Below are positions 7,730 through 15,498 of a stretch of 64,000 nucleotides of DNA, one piece after another; positions within the stretch are counted from its first letter, which is position 1; each line of letters begins with the position of its first letter. This DNA is from Stenotrophomonas sp. ASS1 (GTDB taxonomy: Bacteria > Pseudomonadota > Gammaproteobacteria > Xanthomonadales > Xanthomonadaceae): contig NZ_CP031167.1 in assembly GCF_004346925.1 (NCBI RefSeq), positions 248,001 through 312,000 on the forward strand. The letters run 5' to 3'. The translations under genes were made by a program, and so were the position numbers. Below the pieces are notes generated by a model that saw nothing but the letters and a program-made list of their open reading frames with translations, was not told where the DNA came from and did no database searches.

Positions 7730-8500
7730 ATGCGTCGCCATGCCCTGCCGCTCACCGTCGCACTGTTGTCCACCGCCTTCATGGCGCCGGCCATGGCGGC
7801 GGTACCGTTCTTCAACGCCAGCTGCCCAGGCGGCATCGATGTGCACGCCGACGATGGCGGACCGGTCTACGTGCAGGGCCGCGAGGCCACGCTAAAGCGC
7901 TTCAACGACCGCTACTTCGAAGCACGCGATGCCAACAGCGGCATCACCCTGTCGATCAGCCGCAACGATGAAGGCACGCCGCAGATCAGCTACACCGGCC
8001 GAGACGGCGCCAATGGCATCTGCCAGGTCATTGTCAGCGGAACGCCCGCATCGTCTGAACATCGCGACCACCGTCGCCACGATGACGACAACGACACGGC
8101 ACTACCGCGCGAAGTCACCTGCGAGTCCACCGACCAGCGCCAGGTGTCGTGCGACATGGATACCCGTGGCAACGTGGAAATCGTGCGCCAGCTCAGCCAC
8201 ACCCGTTGCGAACAAGGCCAGAACTGGGGCCTGTCGCGGCATTCGGTGTGGGTCAATGGCGGGTGCCGCGCGGTGTTCCGCAATGTGTCCAAGGCGGCCA
8301 ACAGCGCGCCGGCTGGCGATACCGCGCTGGGTTCCTGCAACATGCGCAAGGGTGCGCAGGGCACGCTGGTGACCCAGCTACCGGTGGGCAGCGATTACCA
8401 GGAACTGATCATCGATTATCCCGATGGCCGCTTCCTGTGCATGATGCGCAACAACGGCCAGGTGCAGAGCTTGACGCCGGTTCGCCGCCGCGGCGGTTGA
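7730..8500 (+). CDS. secreted DUF3011-domain protein
   Basis: A 256-residue exported protein with signal peptide (MRRHALPLTVALLSTAFMAPAMA is residues 1-23; core LTVALLSTAFMAPAMA). The centre (about residues 125-190) fits DUF3011: a Cys-rich segment with VTCESTDQRQVSCDMD, EIVRQLSHTRCEQGQNWG and VWVNGGCRAVF. Four to six conserved cysteines suggest disulfides in the periplasm. A His/Asp-rich linker (EHRDHRRHDDDNDT) separates it from the N-terminal part. DUF3011 proteins are common in Xanthomonadaceae; their function is unknown. The start ATG has no good ribosome binding site but fits the signal peptide. Confidence 0.82.
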   Translation: MRRHALPLTVALLSTAFMAPAMAAVPFFNASCPGGIDVHADDGGPVYVQGREATLKRFNDRYFEARDANSGITLSISRNDEGTPQISYTGRDGANGICQVIVSGTPASSEHRDHRRHDDDNDTALPREVTCESTDQRQVSCDMDTRGNVEIVRQLSHTRCEQGQNWGLSRHSVWVNGGCRAVFRNVSKAANSAPAGDTALGSCNMRKGAQGTLVTQLPVGSDYQELIIDYPDGRFLCMMRNNGQVQSLTPVRRRGG

Positions 8501-8558
8501 GTTCGTCGCGCCTGCGGCCGTATGGTGGCCCCCCATACACCCGTCTGGTGGCACCTCC

Positions 8559-9503
8559 ATGTCCCATCTTCTGGCCAAAGCAGCTGAGAAGCAGGATCTC
8601 GACCGCATCGACGCACTGCTGGATGCCGGCGCGGACATCGAGTGGCAGCACAAGGGTACCGGTCGCACGCCGTTGTTGTCGGCGGTGATCGCCGGAAAGG
8701 CTTACGCGGTGGCGCGGCTGCTGGACCGCGGCGCCAACATCGAGCATGCCTGCACGGCGGTGGGCTTTACCGCACTGGGATGGGCGACCGAGCGCAACGA
8801 CGCAGACATCGGACGCCTGCTGATCGCGCGCGGCGCCTCGCTGGACGTGGCCTCGCCGGAACTGCATCGCACACCGCTGATGGTGGCGGCGCAGGGCGGT
8901 CATCTGCCGATGGTCGAGCTGTTGCTGGCTGGCGGTGCTGATGTTGCACGCGTGGATTTCGAAGGACGCAATGCGCTGTCGCTGGCCGAGGCGCGTGGGC
9001 ATGCGGCTGTGGTGCAGTGCATGCAGGCAGCGGGCGCACAGATGCCACCAGTGTTGGAGGAGGCGCCGCCGCTTGCGTGGCCTGAACCGGCCGCAGAAGG
9101 GGAACCGGCAGCCGTGGTGCGTGGCTATATGCTGGCTTGCCATGCATGGGAAACGCGTGGTTACCGTGATGCCAAGGCCGGTGGAGACCTGCTCGGTAGT
9201 GCAGCATTCCAACAGGAGCGCGCGGACATCCTCGCGGCCTGGTGTACCGACCGGAAGCGGGTGTATTCCACGGGCATGTCGGTGGGCAATCCGCCGGTGC
9301 ACGTGCCGGAGGATCTGTTGGCCGCCGTCGGTCAGCCGACGGCCTCCAAGGCCGAAGTGCTGGTACGTGACCATGCACAGAAATCCCGCGCGCTACGTTA
9401 CGAACGCCTGTTCGTGCTCAAGCGCGTGGCAGGGCAGTGGCGTATCGATGTGCTGAAGAAGCGCCTGTTCCGCACCGAAGCGTGGTCATCGGCGATTCTC
9501 TGA
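8559..9503 (+). CDS. ankyrin-repeat protein with C-terminal NTF2-like immunity-type domain
   Basis: A 314-residue cytosolic protein. Residues about 1-165 hold four to five ankyrin repeats (ALLDAGADIEW, RTPLLSAVIAGKAYAVARLL, HRTPLMVAAQGGHLPMVELL, NALSLAEARGHAAVV). Residues about 190-314 resemble the NTF2-fold immunity family: GYMLACHAWE, KRVYSTGMSVGNPPVH and a closing strand RYERLFVLKRVAGQWRIDVLK. Ankyrin and NTF2-fold proteins both occur as immunity factors in polymorphic toxin systems, and their fusion suggests a protein-binding protective role. No toxin gene lies next to it, so this may be an orphan. The NTF2 call rests on pattern reading only. Confidence 0.7.
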   Translation: MSHLLAKAAEKQDLDRIDALLDAGADIEWQHKGTGRTPLLSAVIAGKAYAVARLLDRGANIEHACTAVGFTALGWATERNDADIGRLLIARGASLDVASPELHRTPLMVAAQGGHLPMVELLLAGGADVARVDFEGRNALSLAEARGHAAVVQCMQAAGAQMPPVLEEAPPLAWPEPAAEGEPAAVVRGYMLACHAWETRGYRDAKAGGDLLGSAAFQQERADILAAWCTDRKRVYSTGMSVGNPPVHVPEDLLAAVGQPTASKAEVLVRDHAQKSRALRYERLFVLKRVAGQWRIDVLKKRLFRTEAWSSAIL

Positions 9504-9520
9504 GCGCGACCCGCCGCGCG

Positions 9521-9868
9521 TCAGCCGCACGTCTTCCGCAGCAAAACCCACGCCAGCATCAGGGCGAACGTTCCGACCAAGGTCAGCCCGAACCACAGCG
9601 CGGCCACTTTTACGTTGCCGATCAACGCCGCCAGCATACGGTGCAGTTCGCTCTTCAGGATTGGATATTCAGCGTGTGCCTTGCGCAGACGCTGCCAACC
9701 CAACCCGAGGAATACCAGGGTCGAGAACGGCACCAGCAGGAGCGCCATCTGGATCAACCAACCGTTCGGCGTCGCATCAACCGTGCTGTTCAACAGAACC
9801 GCAAAAAGGGCGATGGGCAGTGCCACGATGAAAAAGCGCGGCCAGGCGGTATTGATGAAGGGCGACAT
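9521..9868 (-). CDS. small membrane protein of unknown function
   Basis: A 115-residue protein starting MSPFINTAWPRF at 9868, with GGAAG upstream. It has three predicted membrane segments: FIVALPIALFAVLLNS, WLIQMALLLVPFSTLVFLGLGW and ALWFGLTLVGTFALMLAWVL, separated by a polar stretch. It converges with the ankyrin gene (17-bp gap). No family recognised. Confidence 0.65.
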   Translation of the reverse strand: MSPFINTAWPRFFIVALPIALFAVLLNSTVDATPNGWLIQMALLLVPFSTLVFLGLGWQRLRKAHAEYPILKSELHRMLAALIGNVKVAALWFGLTLVGTFALMLAWVLLRKTCG

Positions 9869-9998
9869 CGCAATCTTCCATGAGGGGCGGCTGGGTCCGC
9901 GCGGCATCATGCCATGCCAATGTCCTGCTGCACCGCCGCGAGTGGTGTCACATCCCTCTGGCTAGACTGTGCTTCTTTTTCCCCCGCAGGAGGCACCC

Positions 9999-10919
9999 AT
10001 GGCCCATCCCATCTCCGTATCCCTGATTGGCGTTCCCACCGACGTGGGTGCGGGCCATCGTGGTGCCCGGCTTGGCCCGGAAGCGCTGCGCGTGGCGGGC
10101 CTGCCGGAGGCGCTGGAGGCGCGCGGCGTGGACGTGCGTGACCTGGGCAACCTGGATGGCCCGCGCAACCCGTGGACCGCGCCGGTGGAAGGCTACCGCC
10201 ACCTGGATGAAGTGGTGGCGTGGAACCATGCGCTGATGGAAGCCAGCTATGCCGAACTGCAGGCTGGCCGCATGCCGATCATGCTCGGCGGCGACCACTG
10301 CCTGGGCATCGGTTCGATCACCGCCGTGGCGCGCTGGTGCCGCGAGCAGGGCAAGACCCTGCGCGTGCTGTGGCTGGATGCCCATTCGGATTTCAACACC
10401 AGCGACGTGACCCCGTCGGGCAACATCCACGGCATGCCGGTGGCCTGCCTGTGCGGCCTCGGCCCGGATGCGTTGACCCGCCTCGGCGGCACCGTGCCGG
10501 CGATCACCCCGGCGCAGATGCACCAGATCGGCATCCGTTCGGTGGACCCGGACGAGAAGCGCCTGATCAAGACCCACAAGGTGGATGTCTATGACATGCG
10601 CTACATCGACGAGAACGGCATGAAGCGCACCGTAGAAGCAGCGCTGGCAGGCATCGACGAGAACACCCATCTGCATGTCAGCTTCGATGTGGACTTCCTC
10701 GACCCCAGCATCGCGCCGGGCGTGGGCACCACTGTGCCGGGCGGGGTGAACTACCGCGAGGCGCAGCTGGTGATGGAGATGATCGCCGACACCGGGCGCA
10801 TGGGTTCGCTGGACATCGTCGAGCTCAACCCCTTGCTGGACAAGCAGAATGCCACCGCCGAACTGGCCGTGGACCTGGTCGAAAGCCTGTTCGGCAAGTC
10901 CACCCTGATGCGTGACTGA
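9999..10919 (+). CDS. rocF: arginase
   Basis: A 306-residue arginase that hydrolyses arginine to ornithine and urea with a binuclear manganese centre. The ligand motifs are all present: GGDHCLGIGS, DAHSDFNT and SFDVDFLDP. The chosen start (MAHPISVSLIG at 9999) has a strong CAGGAGG upstream; an upstream in-frame codon at 9969 would add ten residues unlike the family. Agmatinase is less likely because of the GNIHGMP segment and overall length typical of arginases. It stands alone, followed by a hairpin. Confidence 0.93.
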   Translation: MAHPISVSLIGVPTDVGAGHRGARLGPEALRVAGLPEALEARGVDVRDLGNLDGPRNPWTAPVEGYRHLDEVVAWNHALMEASYAELQAGRMPIMLGGDHCLGIGSITAVARWCREQGKTLRVLWLDAHSDFNTSDVTPSGNIHGMPVACLCGLGPDALTRLGGTVPAITPAQMHQIGIRSVDPDEKRLIKTHKVDVYDMRYIDENGMKRTVEAALAGIDENTHLHVSFDVDFLDPSIAPGVGTTVPGGVNYREAQLVMEMIADTGRMGSLDIVELNPLLDKQNATAELAVDLVESLFGKSTLMRD

Positions 10920-10930
10920 CGGCGCCGCCT

Positions 10931-10951
10931 GAACGGATCTGTGATCCGTTC
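10931..10951 (+). terminator. hairpin downstream of arginase
   Basis: GAACGGATC (10931-10939) and GATCCGTTC (10943-10951) form a perfect 9-bp stem with a 3-base loop, 12 bp after the arginase stop. No U-tract follows, so it may protect the 3' end rather than terminate on its own. Confidence 0.45.
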
Positions 10952-11081
10952 ACGCCCGCTCCACGCCACTGCCGCCAGATTGCACTTCACGCGGCGGTGG
11001 TGGGCATTGGCCTTCTCCCGCCGAGCGAAAGAATCCCATCCGCGAATGAAGCGGTGTAGCGGCAAACCCAAGGAGAAGCCC

Positions 11082-11219
11082 ATGAAGCGCGTAGTTGCCC
11101 TGATGCTGTTGTCGATGTTCTCGGTGGCCCTGCTGGCCGGCTGCAACACCATTGCCGGTGCCGGCAAGGACGTGCAGAAGGCGGGCGAGAAGGTCGAGGA
11201 CACCGCGAAGGGCCGTTGA
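11082..11219 (+). CDS. entericidin-like small lipoprotein
   Basis: A 45-residue lipoprotein. MKRVVALMLLSMFSVALLAGCNT is the signal (23 residues; lipobox LLAGC), leaving a mature peptide of about 25 residues, NTIAGAGKDVQKAGEKVEDTAKG, which matches the entericidin A/B pattern (GxGxDVxxxGxxxxxxA). Entericidins are bacteriolytic-type membrane lipoproteins linked to stress and stationary phase in E. coli. AAGGAG precedes the start and a strong terminator follows. Confidence 0.88.
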   Translation: MKRVVALMLLSMFSVALLAGCNTIAGAGKDVQKAGEKVEDTAKGR

Positions 11220-11241
11220 GCCCTGCACGGAACGGAAAGAG

Positions 11242-11272
11242 AAAAGGCCGGGGATTTCCCCGGCCTTTTTTT
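11242..11272 (+). terminator. Rho-independent terminator after the entericidin-like gene
   Basis: AAGGCCGGGG and CCCCGGCCTT form a stem around ATTT, followed by a run of T (to 11272). It lies 23 bp after the stop codon. Confidence 0.9.
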
Positions 11273-11422
11273 GCGCGTGCTTTTCGCTGCGTGCTGTCGA
11301 TGCGGAGTGAACCATTCAAGCAGGTGAGCATCTATTTCATTGCCGGTTGACCGGTATTCAACAGCCGCTGCGCGAAGCTGGAGCCACGGTAAGAACGCCG
11401 TTGCAACCAAGGACTCCCAGCA

Positions 11423-11644
11423 ATGAACAAAGACATCATTTCCGGCAAGTGGTCGCAGCTGAAGGGCAAGGCCCAGGCCAAGTGGGGCGATCTGACCAAC
11501 GACGACTTCGATGTGGCCGAAGGCAATGCCGAGTATCTGGCCGGTCGCCTGCAGGAACGTTATGGCTGGGCCAAGGACCGCGCGGAGAAGGAAGTGCGTG
11601 AGTTCCAGGACGCCGTGAGCAAGGACTACCCGGACTACAAGTAA
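11423..11644 (+). CDS. CsbD-family stress protein
   Basis: A 73-residue CsbD-like protein: [18 protein letters not shown] followed by [28 protein letters not shown]. The KGxxKxxWGxLTxDD pattern is diagnostic. CsbD proteins are small, hydrophilic and induced by general stress in several bacteria; the biochemical role is unknown. It has its own upstream gap of about 150 bp (no gene seen) and a hairpin downstream. Confidence 0.92.
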   Translation: MNKDIISGKWSQLKGKAQAKWGDLTNDDFDVAEGNAEYLAGRLQERYGWAKDRAEKEVREFQDAVSKDYPDYK

Positions 11645-11665
11645 GCACTTCGGTTTCCCCCACGG

Positions 11666-11700
11666 CACAACGCCCGCACCGAGAGGTTGCGGGCGTTGTG
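11666..11700. terminator. bidirectional terminator hairpin
   Basis: CACAACGCCCGCA (11666-11678) pairs perfectly with TGCGGGCGTTGTG (11688-11700). It sits between the convergent csbD gene and the gene ending at 11718 and can serve both; T-rich tails are short. Confidence 0.7.
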
Positions 11701-11717
11701 TTGTCTGGGCGGGACGA

Positions 11718-12518
11718 TCAGCGCGCCGGCGGGTCCGGCACGTAGCGGTTGGGGAAGGCCTGTGGTTCGCGCGGCAGGCGCGACGGCGAATCCACCAGGA
11801 TGCCGCGTGCGCGCAGGTTGCGGGCGCTGTCGTAACGCAGCTGCAGTACCTGTGCGGGGCTGCGGCTGGCGCGTTCGAAGTCGGTATCGCGCACCGAAGA
11901 CTGCTCGCGTGCACCGTGGCCGGTGCCCAGCGCTGGCGCCTGCGACTTGCTGGCATAGCCCTCGATGCGGCTGCTGCTGGCGCTGGCATCGGCCGACGCT
12001 TCCGCCGCCGGGGCTGGCAGCGGCAGGCCACGGCGCAGGATCGGATCCGGACGCCAGCGGCGCGCTTCCTCGAACACCGCTACGCCCACCACGCCGATGT
12101 TGTCCGGGCGGCCGGTGCGGCTGGCATAACTGCCGCTGGGGCTGCTGAACACGAACTGCGCCACTTCGTCCTGGCTCTTGCGCCAGCCGGTGATGTCGGC
12201 GCGCTGGCCGGGGTTGAGCACGTAGCCGGTCTGCGAGGGATCGGCATCTTCGCCGGAGATGGCGTTGACGCCGTCCACCGACAGCACCACCAGCACCCGG
12301 CGCGGGCTGTCGTTGTACAGGCGCACGGCGTAGCGGTGGCCGCGCTCGCCGGCCACCCAGCGCTGGCCCTCGGCGGGGTAGCTGCGCAGTTCGGTGCCGC
12401 GGTCGCGGTCGACCAGGGCCATGCGCACGGGGCCGCCCTCGTACACCGGCGGCGGCATCGGGGCCGGGCGGAAGCCGGCCAGGGGCAGGATCAGCAGCAG
12501 GGGCAGCAGGCGTTTCAT
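11718..12518 (-). CDS. exported protein of unknown function
   Basis: A 266-residue protein with signal sequence MKRLLPLLLILPLAGF starting at 12518, chosen because GGAGA precedes it and the signal peptide begins there. The mature part starts with a Pro-rich stretch, then a folded-looking region: AVRLYNDSPRRVLVVLSVDGVNAISG, QTGYVLNPGQRADITGWRKS, VAQFVFSSPSGSYASRTG, NIGVVGVAVFEE. The C terminus is low complexity and ends DPPAR. The GxRxDxxGWRKS and FxFxxxSxSYAxxxGxP-like pattern recurs in proteobacterial exported proteins of unknown function. Divergent from trpS. Confidence 0.75.
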   Translation of the reverse strand: MKRLLPLLLILPLAGFRPAPMPPPVYEGGPVRMALVDRDRGTELRSYPAEGQRWVAGERGHRYAVRLYNDSPRRVLVVLSVDGVNAISGEDADPSQTGYVLNPGQRADITGWRKSQDEVAQFVFSSPSGSYASRTGRPDNIGVVGVAVFEEARRWRPDPILRRGLPLPAPAAEASADASASSSRIEGYASKSQAPALGTGHGAREQSSVRDTDFERASRSPAQVLQLRYDSARNLRARGILVDSPSRLPREPQAFPNRYVPDPPAR

Positions 12519-12626
12519 CGGGCGTCTCCAGCGGGGTTGCGTGAATGAACGCGCCGCAGGCCCTGACGGGGTTGGTGGCGTGCAAGGTAAACTGGCCCCG
12601 TTCATCGAAGGTTACCCCACGCAGTC

Positions 12627-13919
12627 ATGACGACCCGAGTCCTTACCGGCATCACCCCCTCCGGCACGCCCCACCTGGGCAACTACGTTGGCGCCATCCG
12701 TCCGGCCATCGCGGCCAGCCGCGCGCCGGGGATCGAGAGCTTCTTCTTCCTGGCCGACCTGCACAGCCTGATCAAGTCCCAGGACCCGCAGCGCACCCAG
12801 CGCGCGACCCTGGAGATCGCAGCCAGCTGGCTGGCCTGCGGGCTGGACCCGGAACACGTGTGGTTCTACCGCCAGAGCGACATCCGCGAGACCACCGAGC
12901 TGATGTGGTTCCTGACCGCCATCGCCAGCAAGGGCATCCTCAACCGCGCGCATGCCTACAAGGCGGCGGTGGACAAGAACCGCGAGGAAGGCGTGGACGA
13001 GGACGCAGGCGTCAGCGCCGGCCTGTTCATGTACCCGGTGCTGATGGCCGCCGACATCCTGATCTTCAAGGCCAACCAGGTACCGGTGGGCCGTGACCAG
13101 ATCCAGCACATCGAGATGGCGCGCGATTTCGCCCAGCGCTTCAACCATGTGTACGGCAAGGAGTACTTCCCGCTGCCGGACGTGGTGATCGACGAGCAGG
13201 TGGCGACGCTGGCGGGCCTGGATGGCCGCAAGATGAGCAAGAGCTACCACAACACCATTCCGCTGTTCGTGCCGCGCGAAGAGCTGAAGAAGCTGGTGTT
13301 CTCGATCCTGACCGACTCGCGCGCACCGGGCGAGCCGAAGGACACCGAGGGCTCGGCGCTGTTCCAGATGTACCAGGCGTTCGCCACCCCGGAACAGACC
13401 GCGGAATTCGCCAAGGCGTTCGCCGCCGGCATCAGCTGGGGCGATGCCAAGCAGCAGCTGTTCGAGCGCATCGACAGTGAGCTCTCGCCGCTGCGCGAGC
13501 GCTACAACGCGCTGATGGCCGAGCCGGAGAAGATCGAGGCGCTGCTCAAGCGCCGTGGCCAGCATCTGCGCGAGCAGCTGGCGGCACCGCTGCTGGACGA
13601 GCTGCGCCATGCGGTCGGCCTGCGTGATCTGTCCAGCGCGGGCGATATCGCCAGCGAGGATGCCGGCGTGGCCCGCGTGGCACCGCCGCTGTTCAAGCAG
13701 TACCGCGAAAAGGATGGCCGCTTCTACTTCAAGCTGACCGCTGGTGACGGCACGCTGCTGATCCAGAGCGAAGGCTTCGATTCGCCGCGCGATGCGGGCC
13801 AGCTGATCGCGGTGATCAAGCAGGCCGAGCAGGGCGACCAGCTGCAGAGCGAGCTGTTCAAGCTGGACGCCGAGGTGGACGCCGTGCTGGCTGCCCTGGC
13901 CGTGCTGCGCGAAGCGTAA
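12627..13919 (+). CDS. trpS: tryptophanyl-tRNA synthetase with C-terminal extension
   Basis: A class I synthetase that charges tRNA-Trp. HLGN (residues 16-19) is the HIGH motif and KMSKS (about 202-206) the second signature; GRDQIQHIEMARDFAQRFN is the usual tryptophan-binding region. At 430 residues it is about 90 longer than the common form. The extra part (about residues 340-430) contains KDGRFYFKLTAGDGTLLIQS and EGFDSPRDAGQLIAVIKQ, which resembles the DUF1508/YegP fold. This longer form seems typical of Xanthomonadaceae. Divergent from the exported-protein gene; SMAG palindromes follow. Confidence 0.94.
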   Translation: MTTRVLTGITPSGTPHLGNYVGAIRPAIAASRAPGIESFFFLADLHSLIKSQDPQRTQRATLEIAASWLACGLDPEHVWFYRQSDIRETTELMWFLTAIASKGILNRAHAYKAAVDKNREEGVDEDAGVSAGLFMYPVLMAADILIFKANQVPVGRDQIQHIEMARDFAQRFNHVYGKEYFPLPDVVIDEQVATLAGLDGRKMSKSYHNTIPLFVPREELKKLVFSILTDSRAPGEPKDTEGSALFQMYQAFATPEQTAEFAKAFAAGISWGDAKQQLFERIDSELSPLRERYNALMAEPEKIEALLKRRGQHLREQLAAPLLDELRHAVGLRDLSSAGDIASEDAGVARVAPPLFKQYREKDGRFYFKLTAGDGTLLIQSEGFDSPRDAGQLIAVIKQAEQGDQLQSELFKLDAEVDAVLAALAVLREA

Positions 13920-13922
13920 GGG

Positions 13923-13995
13923 GTAGTGCCGGCCGCTGGCCGGCAACTGCACGTTCCCCAGGCTCCCGGAAATGCCGGCCAGCGGCCGGCACTAC
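13923..13995. repeat. SMAG palindrome pair (inverted dimer)
   Basis: GTAGTGCCGGCCGCTGGCCG begins at 13923 and its inverted partner ends CGGCACTAC at 13995, with about 27 bp between. Each unit is itself a palindrome headed by GTAG, the layout of Stenotrophomonas SMAG/REP elements. It lies just after the trpS stop and may act as a 3'-end hairpin. Confidence 0.85.
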
Positions 13996-14056
13996 CACGG
14001 CATTGACCCATGGCATGATGTCCGCGCGCCTCCGGCGCGATGACATGGAGTCTGCG

Positions 14057-14359
14057 ATGGCCTGGTTGTCGCTGCTGCTGTTCCTGCCCTGGTTCCTGCT
14101 GCTGGGCAGCCTGTACTGGCTGTTCCCGCGCCAGCCGCGTACCGCGCGGCGGCGCCTGTTCGACAGCACCACCCTGGTGCTCGCATTCGCGCTGAGCATC
14201 GTGTCGATGCTGTGGGGCTACCGCATTGGCGTGGTGCAGCCGGGCGCCGGCCCGATCTGGCCGCAGGTGCTGGCGGTGCTGTACGCCTACGGCGCGTTCC
14301 TGGCGGTGCTGGTGTTGGCCCTGTTGCTGCGGCCGCGGTTCGCATTGCGCTCCGGCTGA
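14057..14359 (+). CDS. small two- to three-segment membrane protein
   Basis: A 100-residue protein beginning MAWLSLLLFLPWFLLLGSLY at 14057, with GGAG six bases upstream. Three hydrophobic segments: residues 1-20, TTLVLAFALSIVSMLWGY, and QVLAVLYAYGAFLAVLVLALLL. A basic loop (PRQPRTARRR) separates the first two. Family unknown. A single SMAG palindrome follows after 3 bp. Confidence 0.7.
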   Translation: MAWLSLLLFLPWFLLLGSLYWLFPRQPRTARRRLFDSTTLVLAFALSIVSMLWGYRIGVVQPGAGPIWPQVLAVLYAYGAFLAVLVLALLLRPRFALRSG

Positions 14360-14362
14360 TCG

Positions 14363-14389
14363 GTAGTGCCGGCCGCTGGCCGGCACTAC
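14363..14389. repeat. single SMAG palindrome
   Basis: GTAGTGCCGGCCGCTGGCCG...CACTAC forms one perfect 27-bp palindrome. It lies directly downstream of the small membrane-protein gene. Confidence 0.85.
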
Positions 14390-14469
14390 CCGACCAAAGC
14401 CGCATCGAACCCGGGCCGCCTGCGCGCCTACCATGGGGGTCTGTTCCCGATCCTGCCAGGTGCGTGCCG

Positions 14470-15402
14470 ATGATCGCCGACCCCAGCATCCACACCATCG
14501 ATACCGGCTTCCAGCGTCCCGACTTCGACGCGGCCTATCTGATCGTTGAAAACGACCGCGCCGCGTTCGTCGACTGTGGCACCGGCCTGTCGGTGCCGGC
14601 GATGCTGCAGGCGCTGGCCAACGCGGGTCTGGCCGTTGACGCGGTGGACTGGCTGCTGCTCACGCACGTGCACCTGGACCACGCCGGCGGCGCCGGCCTG
14701 CTGATGCAGCAGCTGCCCAACGCAAAGGCAGTGCTGCACCCGCGCGGTGCGCCGCACATGATCGACCCGACCCGGCTGATTGCCGGTGCCACGGCGGTGT
14801 ACGGTGCCGAGGAAATCGCGCGCAGCTATGGTCGTATCAAGGCCATTCCCGAACATCGTGTGGTGGTGGCCGAGGACGGCCACCGTATCGACCTGGCCGG
14901 CCGCGAGCTGGTGCTGCTGCACACCCCGGGTCACGCGCTGCACCACTACTGCGTGTGGGATGCGCGCAGCCGCAGCTGGTTCACCGGCGATACGTTCGGC
15001 ATCTCCTACCGCGAGCTGGACAGTGCGCGGGGTGCTTTCATCTTCCCCACCTCATCGCCGGTGCAGTTCGATCCGGAGGCGATGAAGGCCTCGATCCGGC
15101 GCATGCTCGATTACGCGCCGCAGGCGATGTACCTGACCCACTACGGACGTGTGGAACAGGTGCAGAAACTGGCCAACGACCTGTTCGAACAGATCGATGC
15201 GATGGCCACCATCGGCCGCCAGTGCGATGGCCGGCCGGACCGCCACCGCTGCCTGCTGGCCGCGCTGCAGGCGCTGTACCTGGAACGTGCACAGCTGCAT
15301 GGCTGTGCGCTGGACGATGCAGCGGTGATCGCTGTTCTGGCGATGGACATCGAACTCAACGCGCAGGGCCTGGCCTGCTGGCTGGACCGCATCAGCAGGT
15401 AG
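14470..15402 (+). CDS. metallo-beta-lactamase-fold hydrolase
   Basis: A 310-residue MBL-fold protein. THVHLDHAGGAG is the HxHxDH metal site; later ligands are in HTPGHALHH and SWFTGDTFG, and a final His in LTHYG. The N-terminal strand DAAYLIVENDRAAFVDCGTG is typical of the glyoxalase-II-like branch, but the C terminus (about 90 residues, helical) is not that of GloB. Substrate unknown. Start ATG at 14470, with CCAGGTG upstream. The TAG stop codon (15400-15402) lies within the GTAG head of a SMAG element. Confidence 0.85.
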   Translation: MIADPSIHTIDTGFQRPDFDAAYLIVENDRAAFVDCGTGLSVPAMLQALANAGLAVDAVDWLLLTHVHLDHAGGAGLLMQQLPNAKAVLHPRGAPHMIDPTRLIAGATAVYGAEEIARSYGRIKAIPEHRVVVAEDGHRIDLAGRELVLLHTPGHALHHYCVWDARSRSWFTGDTFGISYRELDSARGAFIFPTSSPVQFDPEAMKASIRRMLDYAPQAMYLTHYGRVEQVQKLANDLFEQIDAMATIGRQCDGRPDRHRCLLAALQALYLERAQLHGCALDDAAVIAVLAMDIELNAQGLACWLDRISR

Positions 15403-15430
15403 ACCCACGCCATGCGTGGATGACGTGGGC
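15399..15430 (+). repeat. SMAG element, GTAGACCCACGC subtype
   Basis: GTAGACCCACGCCATGCGTG and onward to GACGTGGG. The hairpin core CCACGC-CAT-GCGTGG is perfect. Its GTAG overlaps the last four bases of the MBL gene, supplying the stop codon. Confidence 0.8.
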
Positions 15431-15498
15431 CCAGGCTGCGCCGTGATGTCACGACCACGTTACACTCTGGTGACTTCCAAGCTAGCCGTGGTACTGCC

